A stretch of 64,000 nt of DNA from Lentisphaeria bacterium (GTDB lineage: Bacteria > Verrucomicrobiota > Lentisphaeria > Victivallales > UBA1829): NCBI GenBank assembly GCA_017541665.1, contig JAFXYP010000002.1, positions 26,498-90,497 of the forward strand, read 5' to 3'. The translations under genes were made by a program, and so were the position numbers. Below are positions 9,919 to 19,185 of this stretch, piece by piece. Positions within the stretch are counted from its first letter, which is position 1; each line of letters begins with the position of its first letter. Below the pieces are notes generated by a model, which was given only the letters and a program-made list of their open reading frames with translations, made no database searches and was not told the DNA's origin.

Positions 9919-11745
9919 ATGTGCGGAATCGTAGGATACACCGGGCCGAAGCCGGCTTTCGCATTTCTTATCGACGGACTTAAACGCCTGGAATACCGCG
10001 GCTACGACTCCGCGGGGATCAGTCTTCAGGCAAAAGACTCCCTCCTGACCGTCAAATCCATCGGGAAGGTCGTCAACCTGGAGTCGAAACGCCCAGCCGG
10101 CGAGCAGAAGATGCATACCGGCATCGCCCACACACGCTGGGCCACGCACGGCATCCCGAGCGAACGCAACGCCCATCCGCATACCGATGAAAAAGGGCAG
10201 TTCGCGGTCGTCCACAATGGCATCATCGAGAACCATGCCGATCTTCGGAAACGCCTTGAGGCCGCCGGGCACAAGTTCGCATCCGACACGGACAGCGAAG
10301 TCATCCCGCACCTGATCGAGGAGTTTTACCACGGCGATCTCGCCGAAGCCGTCGCCGCCGCCCTGCATCAGATCTCCGGCACCTACGGCATTGCGGTCGT
10401 CTCCGCGATGCACCCGGATACCATCATCACCGCCCGCCTCGGCAGCCCCATCGTCATCGGCCTCGGCAAGGACGCCAATATGGTCGCAAGCGACGTTACC
10501 GCACTCGTGACCTACACGCGCGACGTCATCTACCTGAACGACGGCGAAATGGCCATCCTCACGCCTTCAAGGGTCGAGCTCCGTACTTTGGCGAACGTCC
10601 CCGTCCAGCGCCAGGCATCCCAGGTCTCCTGGGACATCTCCGCGGACGGCAAGGGCGCCTACGAGCACTACATGCTCAAGGAGATATTCGAGCAGCCGGA
10701 ATCCGTCGAAAACTCCATCCGCGGCCGCCTGAACTTCAAAGCTGCAAACGCTGTTCTCTCCGGCCTCAATCTTACTCCGCGCGAAATGGCGCAGATCAAC
10801 CGTATCGTCGTCGCCGCCTGCGGCAGCAGCTACCATGCCGGGCTCGTAGGGTCCTACTATTTCGAAGACATCTCCGGCATCCCGGCGTCCGTCGAACAGG
10901 CTGCCGAGTTCCGTTACCGCAACCCCATCATCGAGCCGAACACCCTCGTTCTGCCGATCAGCCAGTCCGGCGAGACCGCCGATACGCTGGCCGCCGTGCG
11001 CGAAGCCGTGAACAAGGGCGCGATCGTCGCATCGCTCTGCAACGTCGTCGGCTCCACCATTGCCCGCGAAAGCGGACGCGGCATCTACCTGCACGCCGGA
11101 CCCGAGATCAGCGTGGCCTCCACGAAGGCCTACACCTGCCAGGTCACGGTCCTGCTCATGCTCGCGCTGCTCCTCGGACGCAACCGCCGCCTCAACCACG
11201 AATGGGGCGAGATCCTCGTCAAGGAGATCGAAGCCATCCCGGATCTCCTCCGCGAGGTCCTGAAACAGGCCCCGCGCATTGAGGAGATCGCCAAGGCTAC
11301 GGCGCAGGCCAACGACCTGTTCTACATCGGACGCGGCTGCCTGTATCCCGCCGCGCTCGAAGGCGCCCTGAAGCTCAAGGAGATCAGCTACGTTCACGCC
11401 GAGGGCTACCACGCCGCCGAACTCAAACACGGCCCCATCGCCCTCCTCGAACCGTCCGTCCCCGTCGTCGCGCTCTGCAACGATATCCCCGGCAAGGACA
11501 AGATGCTCGGCAACATTCAGGAATGCTGCGCCAGACGCTCCCCGATCATCGCGGTCGTCTCCGGCGATGACGATTGCTGCAACAAGTTTACGGACAACAT
11601 CATCCGCGTCCCGAAAAGCTCCCGGTTCGTTGCCCCGATCACCACGGTCGTCGCGCTCCAGATATTCGCCTACTATTTTGCCCGCGAACGCGGCTGCGAG
11701 ATCGACCAGCCCCGCAACCTCGCGAAGAGCGTTACGGTCGAATAA
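9919..11745 (+). CDS. glmS: Glutamine--fructose-6-phosphate aminotransferase (isomerizing)
   Basis: GlmS makes glucosamine-6-phosphate from fructose-6-phosphate and glutamine. The start at 9919 is fixed by MCGIVGY, which places the catalytic Cys at position 2 of the N-terminal amidotransferase domain; in-frame codons upstream would bury this Cys. The protein has 608 residues with two SIS domains in the C-terminal half (for example SQSGETADT), and ends DQPRNLAKSVTVE, the standard GlmS tail. I looked for a glmS ribozyme in the 243-bp leader and saw no recognisable core. The stop codon overlaps the next start (TAATG). Confidence 0.97.
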   Translation: MCGIVGYTGPKPAFAFLIDGLKRLEYRGYDSAGISLQAKDSLLTVKSIGKVVNLESKRPAGEQKMHTGIAHTRWATHGIPSERNAHPHTDEKGQFAVVHNGIIENHADLRKRLEAAGHKFASDTDSEVIPHLIEEFYHGDLAEAVAAALHQISGTYGIAVVSAMHPDTIITARLGSPIVIGLGKDANMVASDVTALVTYTRDVIYLNDGEMAILTPSRVELRTLANVPVQRQASQVSWDISADGKGAYEHYMLKEIFEQPESVENSIRGRLNFKAANAVLSGLNLTPREMAQINRIVVAACGSSYHAGLVGSYYFEDISGIPASVEQAAEFRYRNPIIEPNTLVLPISQSGETADTLAAVREAVNKGAIVASLCNVVGSTIARESGRGIYLHAGPEISVASTKAYTCQVTVLLMLALLLGRNRRLNHEWGEILVKEIEAIPDLLREVLKQAPRIEEIAKATAQANDLFYIGRGCLYPAALEGALKLKEISYVHAEGYHAAELKHGPIALLEPSVPVVALCNDIPGKDKMLGNIQECCARRSPIIAVVSGDDDCCNKFTDNIIRVPKSSRFVAPITTVVALQIFAYYFARERGCEIDQPRNLAKSVTVE

Positions 11746-12602
11746 TGCCCATGAGCGCCGCCGGAGGCCACAGGTTGCGTGTCAAGCCGGGTTCGCCGCC
11801 GCCCTCGCAGGCGGGCATCCGGTGCGTGATGATGGACCTCGACGGGACGATCTACGAAGGGGATTCTCTCTACCCGACGTCCCTGCCGTTCTTCGACGCG
11901 CTCACCCGCCACGGCATCGCCTGGGGATTCGTCACCAACAACACGTCCCGGAGCATCGATTCCTACGTCGCACGGCTCCGGGGCATGGGGATCCCGCTCG
12001 CCGGACGAGACCAGGTCATCACTCCGGTCCTGAGCGTCGCCGACGCTCTCCGCACGGAATATCCTGCCTTCAAACGTCTCTTCCTGCTCGGCACGGAGGA
12101 CTTCCGTCGGGAAATGCAGGCGTTCGGGCTGGAGGAAACCGCCGACTCGCCCGACGACCGCCCCGACGCCGTCATCACGGCCTTCGACAAATCGTTGAAC
12201 TACGACCGGCTGTGCCGTGCCGCCTGGTGGATCAAAAACGGCGTCCCGTGGCTCGCCACGCATCCTGACGTCTTCTGTCCCACTACGGAACGGACCTGGC
12301 TCGTGGATTGCGGTGCCATCACAGCGTGCCTGGAGACCGCCACCGGCGTCCGCTGTCAGCGCGTCTTCGGCAAACCCAACCCGGACCTGCTTCAGGTGAT
12401 GCTGAAGCGCCTCGGGCTCCAGCCGTCCGAGCTTCTCATGGCGGGCGACCGGGAACACACGGACATCGAATCGGGTCTTCGCGCCGGGGTCCGCACCCTG
12501 CGCATTTCCACGGGCGTCGGCGGAGGTTCGGCGGAAACGCGCGCGGATTACTGCTGCCGCGACCTCGGAGTCTTCCAACGGGCGCTTTTCCCGGAAGACT
12601 GA
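11745..12602 (+). CDS. HAD-IIA family phosphatase, NagD-like
   Basis: HAD-superfamily hydrolase with the class IIA cap typical of NagD and p-nitrophenylphosphatases. Motif I is DLDGTIYEGD (about residues 30-39), motif II lies in the VTNNTS segment, the lysine motif is in FGKPNPDLLQ, and motif IV is AGDREHTDIESG. The 285-residue length assumes the ATG at 11745, which overlaps the glmS stop. ATGs at 11751 and 11829 are possible, the last starting directly at MMDLDGT. Coupling to glmS hints at a role in sugar-phosphate or nucleotide turnover, but the substrate is not predictable. Confidence 0.85.
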   Translation: MPMSAAGGHRLRVKPGSPPPSQAGIRCVMMDLDGTIYEGDSLYPTSLPFFDALTRHGIAWGFVTNNTSRSIDSYVARLRGMGIPLAGRDQVITPVLSVADALRTEYPAFKRLFLLGTEDFRREMQAFGLEETADSPDDRPDAVITAFDKSLNYDRLCRAAWWIKNGVPWLATHPDVFCPTTERTWLVDCGAITACLETATGVRCQRVFGKPNPDLLQVMLKRLGLQPSELLMAGDREHTDIESGLRAGVRTLRISTGVGGGSAETRADYCCRDLGVFQRALFPED

Positions 12603-13014
12603 GCCGACCCGTTTCCCCGAAATGTCCGGCCCGCTCTCTTTGCCGGCTTTCCGTCCGGCGCATTTGGGATGTTTTGCGAACGATCCGTTTTTGACATTTT
12701 CATTCGTTGTGTCCGAGTCGTGGAAAATGACATGGTTTTGATATGATTATGACGTTAATCTCATCAAAAAAACAGGGGGTGCGGCAAAAGGAGTTTCGGA
12801 AGACAAAAACGCCGCTGGAAGGTTTTTTTCAGAGAATTTGCTTTAAAAGCTGAAGCAAACGTTAAAAAACTTGCCCTTTTTCCTTAAAAAGTCTCGTTTC
12901 GCGCTTGAAATCGGGAAAATGAGTGCTATGTTTTAGAATTACCGATGATGCATTGTGCCCCGACGGAGCGTCCATCATCGAATTTTAACTCAAAAATGAT
13001 AAAGGCATAAAACA
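12603..13014 (+). promoter_or_regulatory. 412-bp AT-rich intergenic region with secG promoter
   Basis: No convincing gene is seen here. Near its end TTGAAA (12905-12910) and TATGTT (12927-12932), spaced 16 bp, form a plausible promoter for secG. The stretch is rich in A and T runs compared with its neighbours. No terminator hairpin for the preceding operon stands out. Confidence 0.45.
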
Positions 13015-13413
13015 ATGTCGACACTTGCGACAATTCTCAACACGCTGGTCGTGATTCTGGCGGTCCTTCTGATCGCCCTGATCCTGGTTCAACCGTCCAA
13101 GAGCGGCGGCGGCTTCGGCTCCGCGTTCGGCGGCCTCGGAGAAAGCGTTTTCGGCGCACAGGCCATGAGCCATCTTTCGAAGCTTACTGTCTGGTGCATC
13201 TCCATTTTCTTCATCCTTACGCTCGCCTCGGCTATCGTCGCCGGACACATGCGGACGGCCGACACCAGCGTGGTCGAGGAAGAGTCTTCCATCGCCATGG
13301 CAGGTGAACCGGATCCGGTCGAAACGGTCGCGGAAACGGTGAAAACCGATGTCGCCGGAACGGAAAATGCGGCTGTCTCCGAGGATAGCCCCGCCTCGGA
13401 AACGCAGAATTGA
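13015..13413 (+). CDS. secG: Protein translocase subunit SecG
   Basis: SecG assists the SecYE channel in protein export. The 132-residue protein has a first membrane segment (about 8-24), the conserved cytoplasmic loop with GGGFGSAFGG, and a second membrane segment (about 57-77). A hydrophilic Glu/Ala/Thr-rich tail of about 50 residues extends it beyond the usual 75-110 residues. It lies directly upstream of the pilus-like operon whose products all need export, but a separate promoter candidate follows it. Confidence 0.9.
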   Translation: MSTLATILNTLVVILAVLLIALILVQPSKSGGGFGSAFGGLGESVFGAQAMSHLSKLTVWCISIFFILTLASAIVAGHMRTADTSVVEEESSIAMAGEPDPVETVAETVKTDVAGTENAAVSEDSPASETQN

Positions 13414-13481
13414 ACCCGGCCGGAGCAGGAAAAAAGTTCCGAAACTAAAAAAAATATTCAGATTTTTTTGGAGAAACACCC

Positions 13482-13510
13482 TTGAAAGAAAAGGAAAACA
13501 AGAGTATTTT
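13482..13510 (+). promoter_or_regulatory. Putative promoter of the pilus-like operon
   Basis: TTGAAA (13482-13487) and TATTTT (13505-13510) with 17-bp spacing, 58 bp upstream of the first pilus-like gene. The 155-bp gap after secG is AT-rich. Identified by pattern only. Confidence 0.45.
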
Positions 13511-13568
13511 CTATTCTATTAACAAAAGTGCTCTTCTCCCGAAACAAACCACGAAGAGGTCTGGAATC

Positions 13569-14420
13569 ATGAAAAAACTTCTCATTGCACTTTTCGCGGC
13601 AGCGGCCTTTACCGTTTCCGCTCAGTCCGCACGGTCCGGCAGCTGGGCGATCGAATTTCCCAAGGACGGGAAAGCCGTCAATGTTTCCCAGACCTTCACG
13701 CCGTTCTTCAAGATCGAGAACGAAGAGCGTGTGATCGATATGCGCCTGAACGAGCGCGACATGAACAATGCCAAGCACTGGCTCAGCATCGATGTCGTGT
13801 TCTCCACGAATGCGCCGAAAAGCTCTTCCTCGCAATGGAAGAAATGGCTCGACAACGTCGAAGTCGACATCTACGTTTTCGTCCCTTCCACCAATGACCG
13901 CGGCAATCCCATCTGGGCCGTCATCAACGGCAAGCAGACGCTTGCTTCGCTTCAGGCTGACGACAGCCGCCACTTCGTCCGCATGATGATCCCGCCCGAG
14001 GTCATCTACCGTTATTTTGCGTTTGACGGCACGTCCGGCGACCTGCAGAAAGACTATGCGAAGATCACGTCCGAACTGAAAAAGCTGGCTCCGGATCTCC
14101 CCGTGATGGCCGTCATCACGTGCAACGGTCGCGTCGTATCCGGCTATCAGGCGTGCGGCAAGGAAGTCTTCAACCGTCTGGAGAAGGCCCAGAGCAGCAG
14201 CAACCAGGCCAAGCTTTTCTACACCTACCTGAAACCGGACAGTGGAAGCACTCCTACGGTCGCAACGACCGCCAAGCTTTTCAAGTACATCTACGACAGC
14301 AGATTTAACCCTCAGACCTACAAATATTTGCCGGATGAATTGCTTCCCGTTTCGAAAACCCCGTTCGCATGGGTTCTCTTCGACCGGTTTGAACCCATCA
14401 AAGAATCCGCGGGGAAATAA
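13569..14420 (+). CDS. Exported protein, first gene of pilus-like operon (Amuc_1102-like position)
   Basis: A 283-residue protein with a clear signal peptide (MKKLLIALFAAAAFTVSAQS). The mature part begins with a segment (SWAIEFPKDGKAVNVSQ) that reads as a beta-rich fold and ends near WVLFDRFEPIKES. No enzyme motif is seen. It is followed 3 bp later by a PilM-like gene. In Akkermansia the equivalent neighbour of the PilM-like gene is Amuc_1102, a pilus-system OB-type protein; the assignment here rests on gene order, export signal and size, not on visible identity. It is probably a periplasmic component of the assembly complex. Confidence 0.6.
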   Translation: MKKLLIALFAAAAFTVSAQSARSGSWAIEFPKDGKAVNVSQTFTPFFKIENEERVIDMRLNERDMNNAKHWLSIDVVFSTNAPKSSSSQWKKWLDNVEVDIYVFVPSTNDRGNPIWAVINGKQTLASLQADDSRHFVRMMIPPEVIYRYFAFDGTSGDLQKDYAKITSELKKLAPDLPVMAVITCNGRVVSGYQACGKEVFNRLEKAQSSSNQAKLFYTYLKPDSGSTPTVATTAKLFKYIYDSRFNPQTYKYLPDELLPVSKTPFAWVLFDRFEPIKESAGK

Positions 14421-14423
14421 CCG

Positions 14424-16334
14424 ATGGCACAGCAAAACTTAATCCTCTGCATCGATGTCGGCGGCGACAGCATCAAAGCCGCCGAGTTTTCGTATGTTCC
14501 CGGGCAGAGTCTGAACCTGGAACGATTCGCCTATACGGAATATGAGTTTTCCTCGGATGAACCCCCCGCGGATGTGATTCTCAAGACCCTCGCCGACGTT
14601 ATCAAGACAAACGCCTTCACGGCGCGTGACGTCTACGTCTCCATTTCGGGAAAGAATGCCTTTGTCCGGTTCGTCAAGGTCCCCGCCATGACCACGGACA
14701 AGGCCAAGATCCAGGAGATCATCTCCTACGAAGCCCAGCAGGCCATCCCGTTCTCTTCGGATGAGGTCGTCTGGGATTCCCAGCTTCTCCAGCCCCCCGC
14801 GGACGCGGACGGCAGCGAGATCGACGCGATGATCGTCATCGTGAAGAAGCAGGAAGTTTCCCGCATCTCCGAACTGGTCGAAAAGCTCGGCAAACGTATT
14901 GCCCTGATCGAAGTCGCCGGCACGTCCTGCTACAACAGTGCCCGTGCGAACAGCGTCGGAGCCTCCGAATGCCAGATGATCCTCGACATCGGCGGCCGCT
15001 GTTCCACGCTCGTCTTCATCGACGGCTCCCGATTCTTTGTCCGCACCATTCCGATCGCGGGCGACACCATTACGCAGCAGATCGCCAAGGAATTCAACAT
15101 TTCCTACGAGGACGCGGAGGAGATGAAGCGCAAGCACGGTTATGTCTCCCTGGGCGGCGCCTATGAGGAAGCCGAGTCGGAAGTCGCTTCCGCGGTTTCC
15201 AAGATCGTGCGGAACGTCATGACCCGTCTGCACGGCGAGATCAACCGTTCCATCAACGTTTACCGCGCCACGCAGAAAGGCCGCAAGCCGGAGAAGCTTT
15301 TCCTTGCCGGCGGCACGTCCATTCTTCCTTACACTCCGCGCTTCTTCTCGGAAAAGCTGCGGATCCCGGTCGAGTACCTGAACCCGTTCCAGGTCGTGGG
15401 CATCGGTTCCGCGGTCGACCAGCAGGTCCTCTCCGAGGTCGCGCACCTGTTCGCCGAGACGATCGGTCTGGCGCTTCGCCGCATCGGCACGTCCCCTGTC
15501 GAGATCAGCCTGATTCCGGATTATTTCAAGAAACAGAACGAATTCCGTTCCAAACGCCCCTTCTTCCTCGCTTCGGCGGTCGTCCTGCTGCTCTATCTCC
15601 TCATTACGCTCTGGGCTTACTCGCAGCAGGCGAAAAACATCGCGGAAAAGCGCGACGATTTCAGCACCCTCGTCGCCCAGCGGGAAGGGATCCAGAAGCG
15701 CGTGAAGGACGCCAACACCAAGCTTTCCGTAGCCAAGTCGACATTCGACGAGGCCGTCGATCTCCTGAAGACCCGCAACAATGTGATCGCGTTCTATTCG
15801 CTCATCAAGTCCTGTATCCCGGACAACGTCTGGCTTACGGAATTGTCGATTTCCGCCGCGCCGAGCGCGGAAATCGAGGAAGGGCTTATGATGGACAACG
15901 ATAACGACCAGGATGAGAACGGAAACCCCACCAGGAAATCCAGGCAGCTTTCGATGGATATGCCCGATGAGGATGAAGAGGAAAAGACCGAGAGCGAATC
16001 GATCTCGACCGAGGGCGGTCTGCGCTGGATCAACATGGTCGCCTACGTCATCTGCGAAAAGTATGACACGCGCCTCAACGACAGAAGCGCCGCGATTAAC
16101 AACATCACCTCGAAAATGAAAGAGAACGGCGGTTTCTTCAAGGCGAAAGACGAAGAGATCAAGATCGTGTACGACGAGGGCCGCGAGATCTGCAATTACC
16201 TTACCATCTGCAAATTCCTGCTGGCCGTCGAACTGAAAGAGCCCATCGATTCGCCGGAATTCGAAAAGATGCTCGCGAAAAAGTTCTCGCCTGTCGGTGT
16301 GGACGAAGACGACGAAGAGGAGGAAGAAGAATGA
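14424..16334 (+). CDS. PilM-PilN fusion protein of a type IV pilus-like system (Amuc_1101-like)
   Basis: A 636-residue fusion. Residues 1 to about 345 form an actin-like PilM ATPase: phosphate-1 loop CIDVGGDSIKAAE, phosphate-2 loop LDIGGRCSTLVF, and adenosine loop LFLAGGTSILPY. It then has the PilN layout: a short amphipathic link (ISLIPDYFKKQNEF), one membrane segment (about 377-395), a periplasmic coiled coil, and a beta domain. The periplasmic part is interrupted by an acidic low-complexity insert and ends in a run of Asp/Glu. In canonical type IV pili PilM and PilN are separate proteins that bind each other, so the fusion welds the cytoplasmic ring to the inner-membrane clamp. It overlaps the next gene by 4 bp. 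Confidence 0.85.
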   Translation: MAQQNLILCIDVGGDSIKAAEFSYVPGQSLNLERFAYTEYEFSSDEPPADVILKTLADVIKTNAFTARDVYVSISGKNAFVRFVKVPAMTTDKAKIQEIISYEAQQAIPFSSDEVVWDSQLLQPPADADGSEIDAMIVIVKKQEVSRISELVEKLGKRIALIEVAGTSCYNSARANSVGASECQMILDIGGRCSTLVFIDGSRFFVRTIPIAGDTITQQIAKEFNISYEDAEEMKRKHGYVSLGGAYEEAESEVASAVSKIVRNVMTRLHGEINRSINVYRATQKGRKPEKLFLAGGTSILPYTPRFFSEKLRIPVEYLNPFQVVGIGSAVDQQVLSEVAHLFAETIGLALRRIGTSPVEISLIPDYFKKQNEFRSKRPFFLASAVVLLLYLLITLWAYSQQAKNIAEKRDDFSTLVAQREGIQKRVKDANTKLSVAKSTFDEAVDLLKTRNNVIAFYSLIKSCIPDNVWLTELSISAAPSAEIEEGLMMDNDNDQDENGNPTRKSRQLSMDMPDEDEEEKTESESISTEGGLRWINMVAYVICEKYDTRLNDRSAAINNITSKMKENGGFFKAKDEEIKIVYDEGREICNYLTICKFLLAVELKEPIDSPEFEKMLAKKFSPVGVDEDDEEEEEE

Positions 16335-17902
16335 AACAGTTCATCCTGAAAAATATCGTCCTTGTGGCGATTTTGGCCATAACGCTGGTCGGCAGCATCT
16401 TCCTTATTTTCTTTATTTGGAGCAAACAGCAGACGATCCAGCAGTCCATGAAGGATATCGAAGCGGACGTCGCAAAGGTCGAAGCCATCAATTCCGCCCG
16501 CAATCCCAACAGCGTGGAGCAGAGCGAAAAGATGATCAAGGCCGATACCGAGACCCTGGCCAAGAAGAATGTCCAGATCTACCGTCATTTCGGCAAGCCC
16601 TACCGTCCTGCCCTGCTCAAGCTTCTGAAGAACATCGCGTCGCCGGCCGAACTGGAAGCCGATCTGCCTCTGGATCCCACCCTGGTCGCCAAGCCGAAAC
16701 CGAAAATCGAAGCGGAGGAGTCGGACGATGACGAGGATTCGGATGCCGAGGAAACCGCGCCCGCGGCTCCCGCCGCTCCGACCGACAAGGAAAAGGCGGT
16801 TTTCAATCCCGAGACCGGTCTCGTGATTCTTTCCTTCGAAGAGGACCAGCTTCGCACCATGCTCGCCGACCTTTATAAGGAGGTCCATCAGGAGTCCAAC
16901 GAGGATACGTTCGTGATCCCCGATACGGTCCAGTCCGAGCGCGCCCAGCTTTTTGACAAGCTTTTCAACCAGATCATCGAAGCTCCGGAAGTGGTCGATT
17001 CCTCCCGTTCCGAGGATTTCCGCAAGGCCGCCGCCGCGAAGTTTGCGAAGGCGTTCGCGATTTTCCGGGAGGACGTCCAGGCGCTTACGCTGGAAGACGT
17101 CACCGATAAAGTGGCGCACGAGCTCTTCCTGGATGCCCTCGGACTCCCGCGTCTGATGCGCCAACGCGACTGCAAGAACTACATCGACTCCCTTTACGAA
17201 AAATACTTGAACTCCGATCTCATTCCCGGAATATCCTCCGGGGACACCTCGTTCAGCAGCACGAACCGCGTCCAGGAGTTCATCTACGGCAAGAACCTCA
17301 ACCGCCAGGCGCTTCCCGTTGCCGAAATGGTGATCCCGATCATCCGCAATTTCCAGATCAAGGAAGACCTTTTCCGCAGGATGAAGGACTCCGGCATCGA
17401 CGTTCTCCGCTCCATGAACGCCGGCGTCTTCTATGGGACCACTCTTGACAACGATCCGGAAGGCCCGATCCTCGAGTTTACCTATACGTTGGAAATGACG
17501 GCCTCCATGGAGGCGATTGACACGTTCATCAATTCGCTTCATGCCGCCTACAAGTCGGATCGCGTGTATGTGATCAAGAACATCAAGTTTACCGCTCCCT
17601 ACGACGATCTGATCGAAGCCAACACGCTTGTCAACCGGCACTCGAAGTCGTCCTCCGAAACGAATCCGGTCGAAACGACGGCGGGAACCGCCGCAAACCA
17701 GGCGCAGTCCGATGCCGCGTCGACCGACGACGGGGAGACCCAGGCTGCGGTTGTCGTGTCGTATACTCCCCAATACGAACTTACCGACCCCCGCAATTCC
17801 GATTACGGCAGAATGCTGATCGGCGGGAAGCAGGATAAGATCAACTGCACGATCGTGGTGAATTATCTGTTCTATCGTGCCGATAATATCACCAACCAAT
17901 GA
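16331..17902 (+). CDS. PilO/Amuc_1100-like membrane-anchored pilus protein
   Basis: A 523-residue protein with an N-terminal membrane anchor (about 8-30), then a coiled coil (QQTIQQSMKDIEADVAKVE), an acidic Glu/Asp linker around residues 125-150, and C-terminal alpha/beta segments. The architecture and position after the PilM-like gene match Amuc_1100, the abundant pili-associated surface protein of Akkermansia (317 residues), and PilO of type IV pili. This version is about 200 residues longer. A Ser/Thr/Ala-rich stretch precedes the last 50 residues. Assignment is by architecture and synteny. Confidence 0.7.
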   Translation: MKQFILKNIVLVAILAITLVGSIFLIFFIWSKQQTIQQSMKDIEADVAKVEAINSARNPNSVEQSEKMIKADTETLAKKNVQIYRHFGKPYRPALLKLLKNIASPAELEADLPLDPTLVAKPKPKIEAEESDDDEDSDAEETAPAAPAAPTDKEKAVFNPETGLVILSFEEDQLRTMLADLYKEVHQESNEDTFVIPDTVQSERAQLFDKLFNQIIEAPEVVDSSRSEDFRKAAAAKFAKAFAIFREDVQALTLEDVTDKVAHELFLDALGLPRLMRQRDCKNYIDSLYEKYLNSDLIPGISSGDTSFSSTNRVQEFIYGKNLNRQALPVAEMVIPIIRNFQIKEDLFRRMKDSGIDVLRSMNAGVFYGTTLDNDPEGPILEFTYTLEMTASMEAIDTFINSLHAAYKSDRVYVIKNIKFTAPYDDLIEANTLVNRHSKSSSETNPVETTAGTAANQAQSDAASTDDGETQAAVVVSYTPQYELTDPRNSDYGRMLIGGKQDKINCTIVVNYLFYRADNITNQ

Positions 17903-17917
17903 TGGAGCACCCCGGAC

Positions 17918-19120
17918 ATGAAAAAGTTTCTTTTTGCACATTATGAAAAAATAATTCTGGCTGCCCTGCTCATCATCTTTGCGGGTCTTCTTTACTACCA
18001 GCTCCTGTTCGTCCAGAAGGCGCAGAACCAGGCCGTCGCGGCAATGGTCAATCCCGTTCAGAAACCGTCCGATTACCAGCCGATCGACTTTGCGGCGGAA
18101 AAGAAGTACCGGACGGAGATCGTCTTCTCCGAGTGGAACACGGTCGAACCTACGGAACCCTCCGCGGACAAGACCGGCCTGATGACACCCTATCCCATGG
18201 CCGAATGCGTTTTCTGCCATGCCCTCATCCCCGTTACGGCATACCCGGAAATCGGTGAAACGAAAAACGGCAGATGCCCGTCCTGCGGAAAGGCCCTCGC
18301 TCCCCGCGTCGCGGTTGAAACCGACGAACTCAACGGCAGAGCCGACCAGAATTCAAACGGCATCCCGGACGAATGGGAAAAGGAATTCAATATCCCCGCG
18401 CAGTATTCCCGCGCCGATTCGGACGGGGATTCCGACGGTTATACCCTGCTTCAGGAATACAAGGCCAAGACCGATCCCACCGATCCGCTCAGCCACCCGA
18501 AATACATCACGCAGATTTTTGTCTCCGCCATCAGCCAGCAGCGCTTCACCGGGTTGGAACTTGTCTCCGTCGATACGACCAAGTCCGATAAGAAAGACTG
18601 GGTCGCTACGTTCAATGTCGTCCGCGACTCCCGCAGGCGTTCCGCTTTCATGCGCATCAATGTCGGCACGTTCAAGAACAACACCACGGATTTCAGCGTC
18701 GTCGACATGGAAATGGACGAAGGGACGCAGGAACCGATCGTTTATATCCAGCGCGTCGGAAAAATCGAACGGATCCCCTGCCGTCCCAAGCAGGCTGTGT
18801 ACGACCCCGCCCCGCGTGTGCGTTTCCTCAACAAACTGTATGACCGCACGATCACCACTTCCGTCGGTGCCCAGTTCAAGCTCGGCACGGCCAAGACCGG
18901 AGAGGAACTGTACAAGGTGGTCTCCGCCAATCCGACTGCAAAGGAAGTCGTCGTGGAGACCGTCAACAGCGACGGCTCGCCCGGCGAGACCCTGAAGATC
19001 CTGCCCGCTGCAAAGTCCGCTTCCGCTTCGGCCTCCGCGGATTCCGGCAGCAAGACGAAAAGCTCTTCGACCACGAAATCGAGTTCGGATGGAAGCACTT
19101 CCTTCCTCCAGAAACAATAA
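17918..19120 (+). CDS. Membrane-anchored zinc-ribbon/EF-hand-like pilus system protein (Amuc_1099-like)
   Basis: A 400-residue protein with one N-terminal membrane anchor (about 12-30) and a periplasmic remainder. It has a four-cysteine zinc-ribbon-like pair (CVFC and CPSC, about residues 94-127), directly followed by two Asp/Asn-rich calcium-loop-like motifs (DQNSNGIPDEWEKEF and DSDGDSDGYTLLQEY), which resemble thrombospondin type 3 or dockerin-like calcium loops. The C-terminus is a Ser/Ala/Lys/Thr low-complexity tail. It sits between the PilO-like and secretin genes, where Akkermansia has Amuc_1099. It may play the PilP-like role of linking the inner-membrane complex to the secretin; this is inference. 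Confidence 0.65.
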   Translation: MKKFLFAHYEKIILAALLIIFAGLLYYQLLFVQKAQNQAVAAMVNPVQKPSDYQPIDFAAEKKYRTEIVFSEWNTVEPTEPSADKTGLMTPYPMAECVFCHALIPVTAYPEIGETKNGRCPSCGKALAPRVAVETDELNGRADQNSNGIPDEWEKEFNIPAQYSRADSDGDSDGYTLLQEYKAKTDPTDPLSHPKYITQIFVSAISQQRFTGLELVSVDTTKSDKKDWVATFNVVRDSRRRSAFMRINVGTFKNNTTDFSVVDMEMDEGTQEPIVYIQRVGKIERIPCRPKQAVYDPAPRVRFLNKLYDRTITTSVGAQFKLGTAKTGEELYKVVSANPTAKEVVVETVNSDGSPGETLKILPAAKSASASASADSGSKTKSSSTTKSSSDGSTSFLQKQ

Positions 19121-19185
19121 CCCCACCTCAAACCAACCTGTGATACGCAATCATTGATTCAAAATAAACAACCAAGGATGAGACA

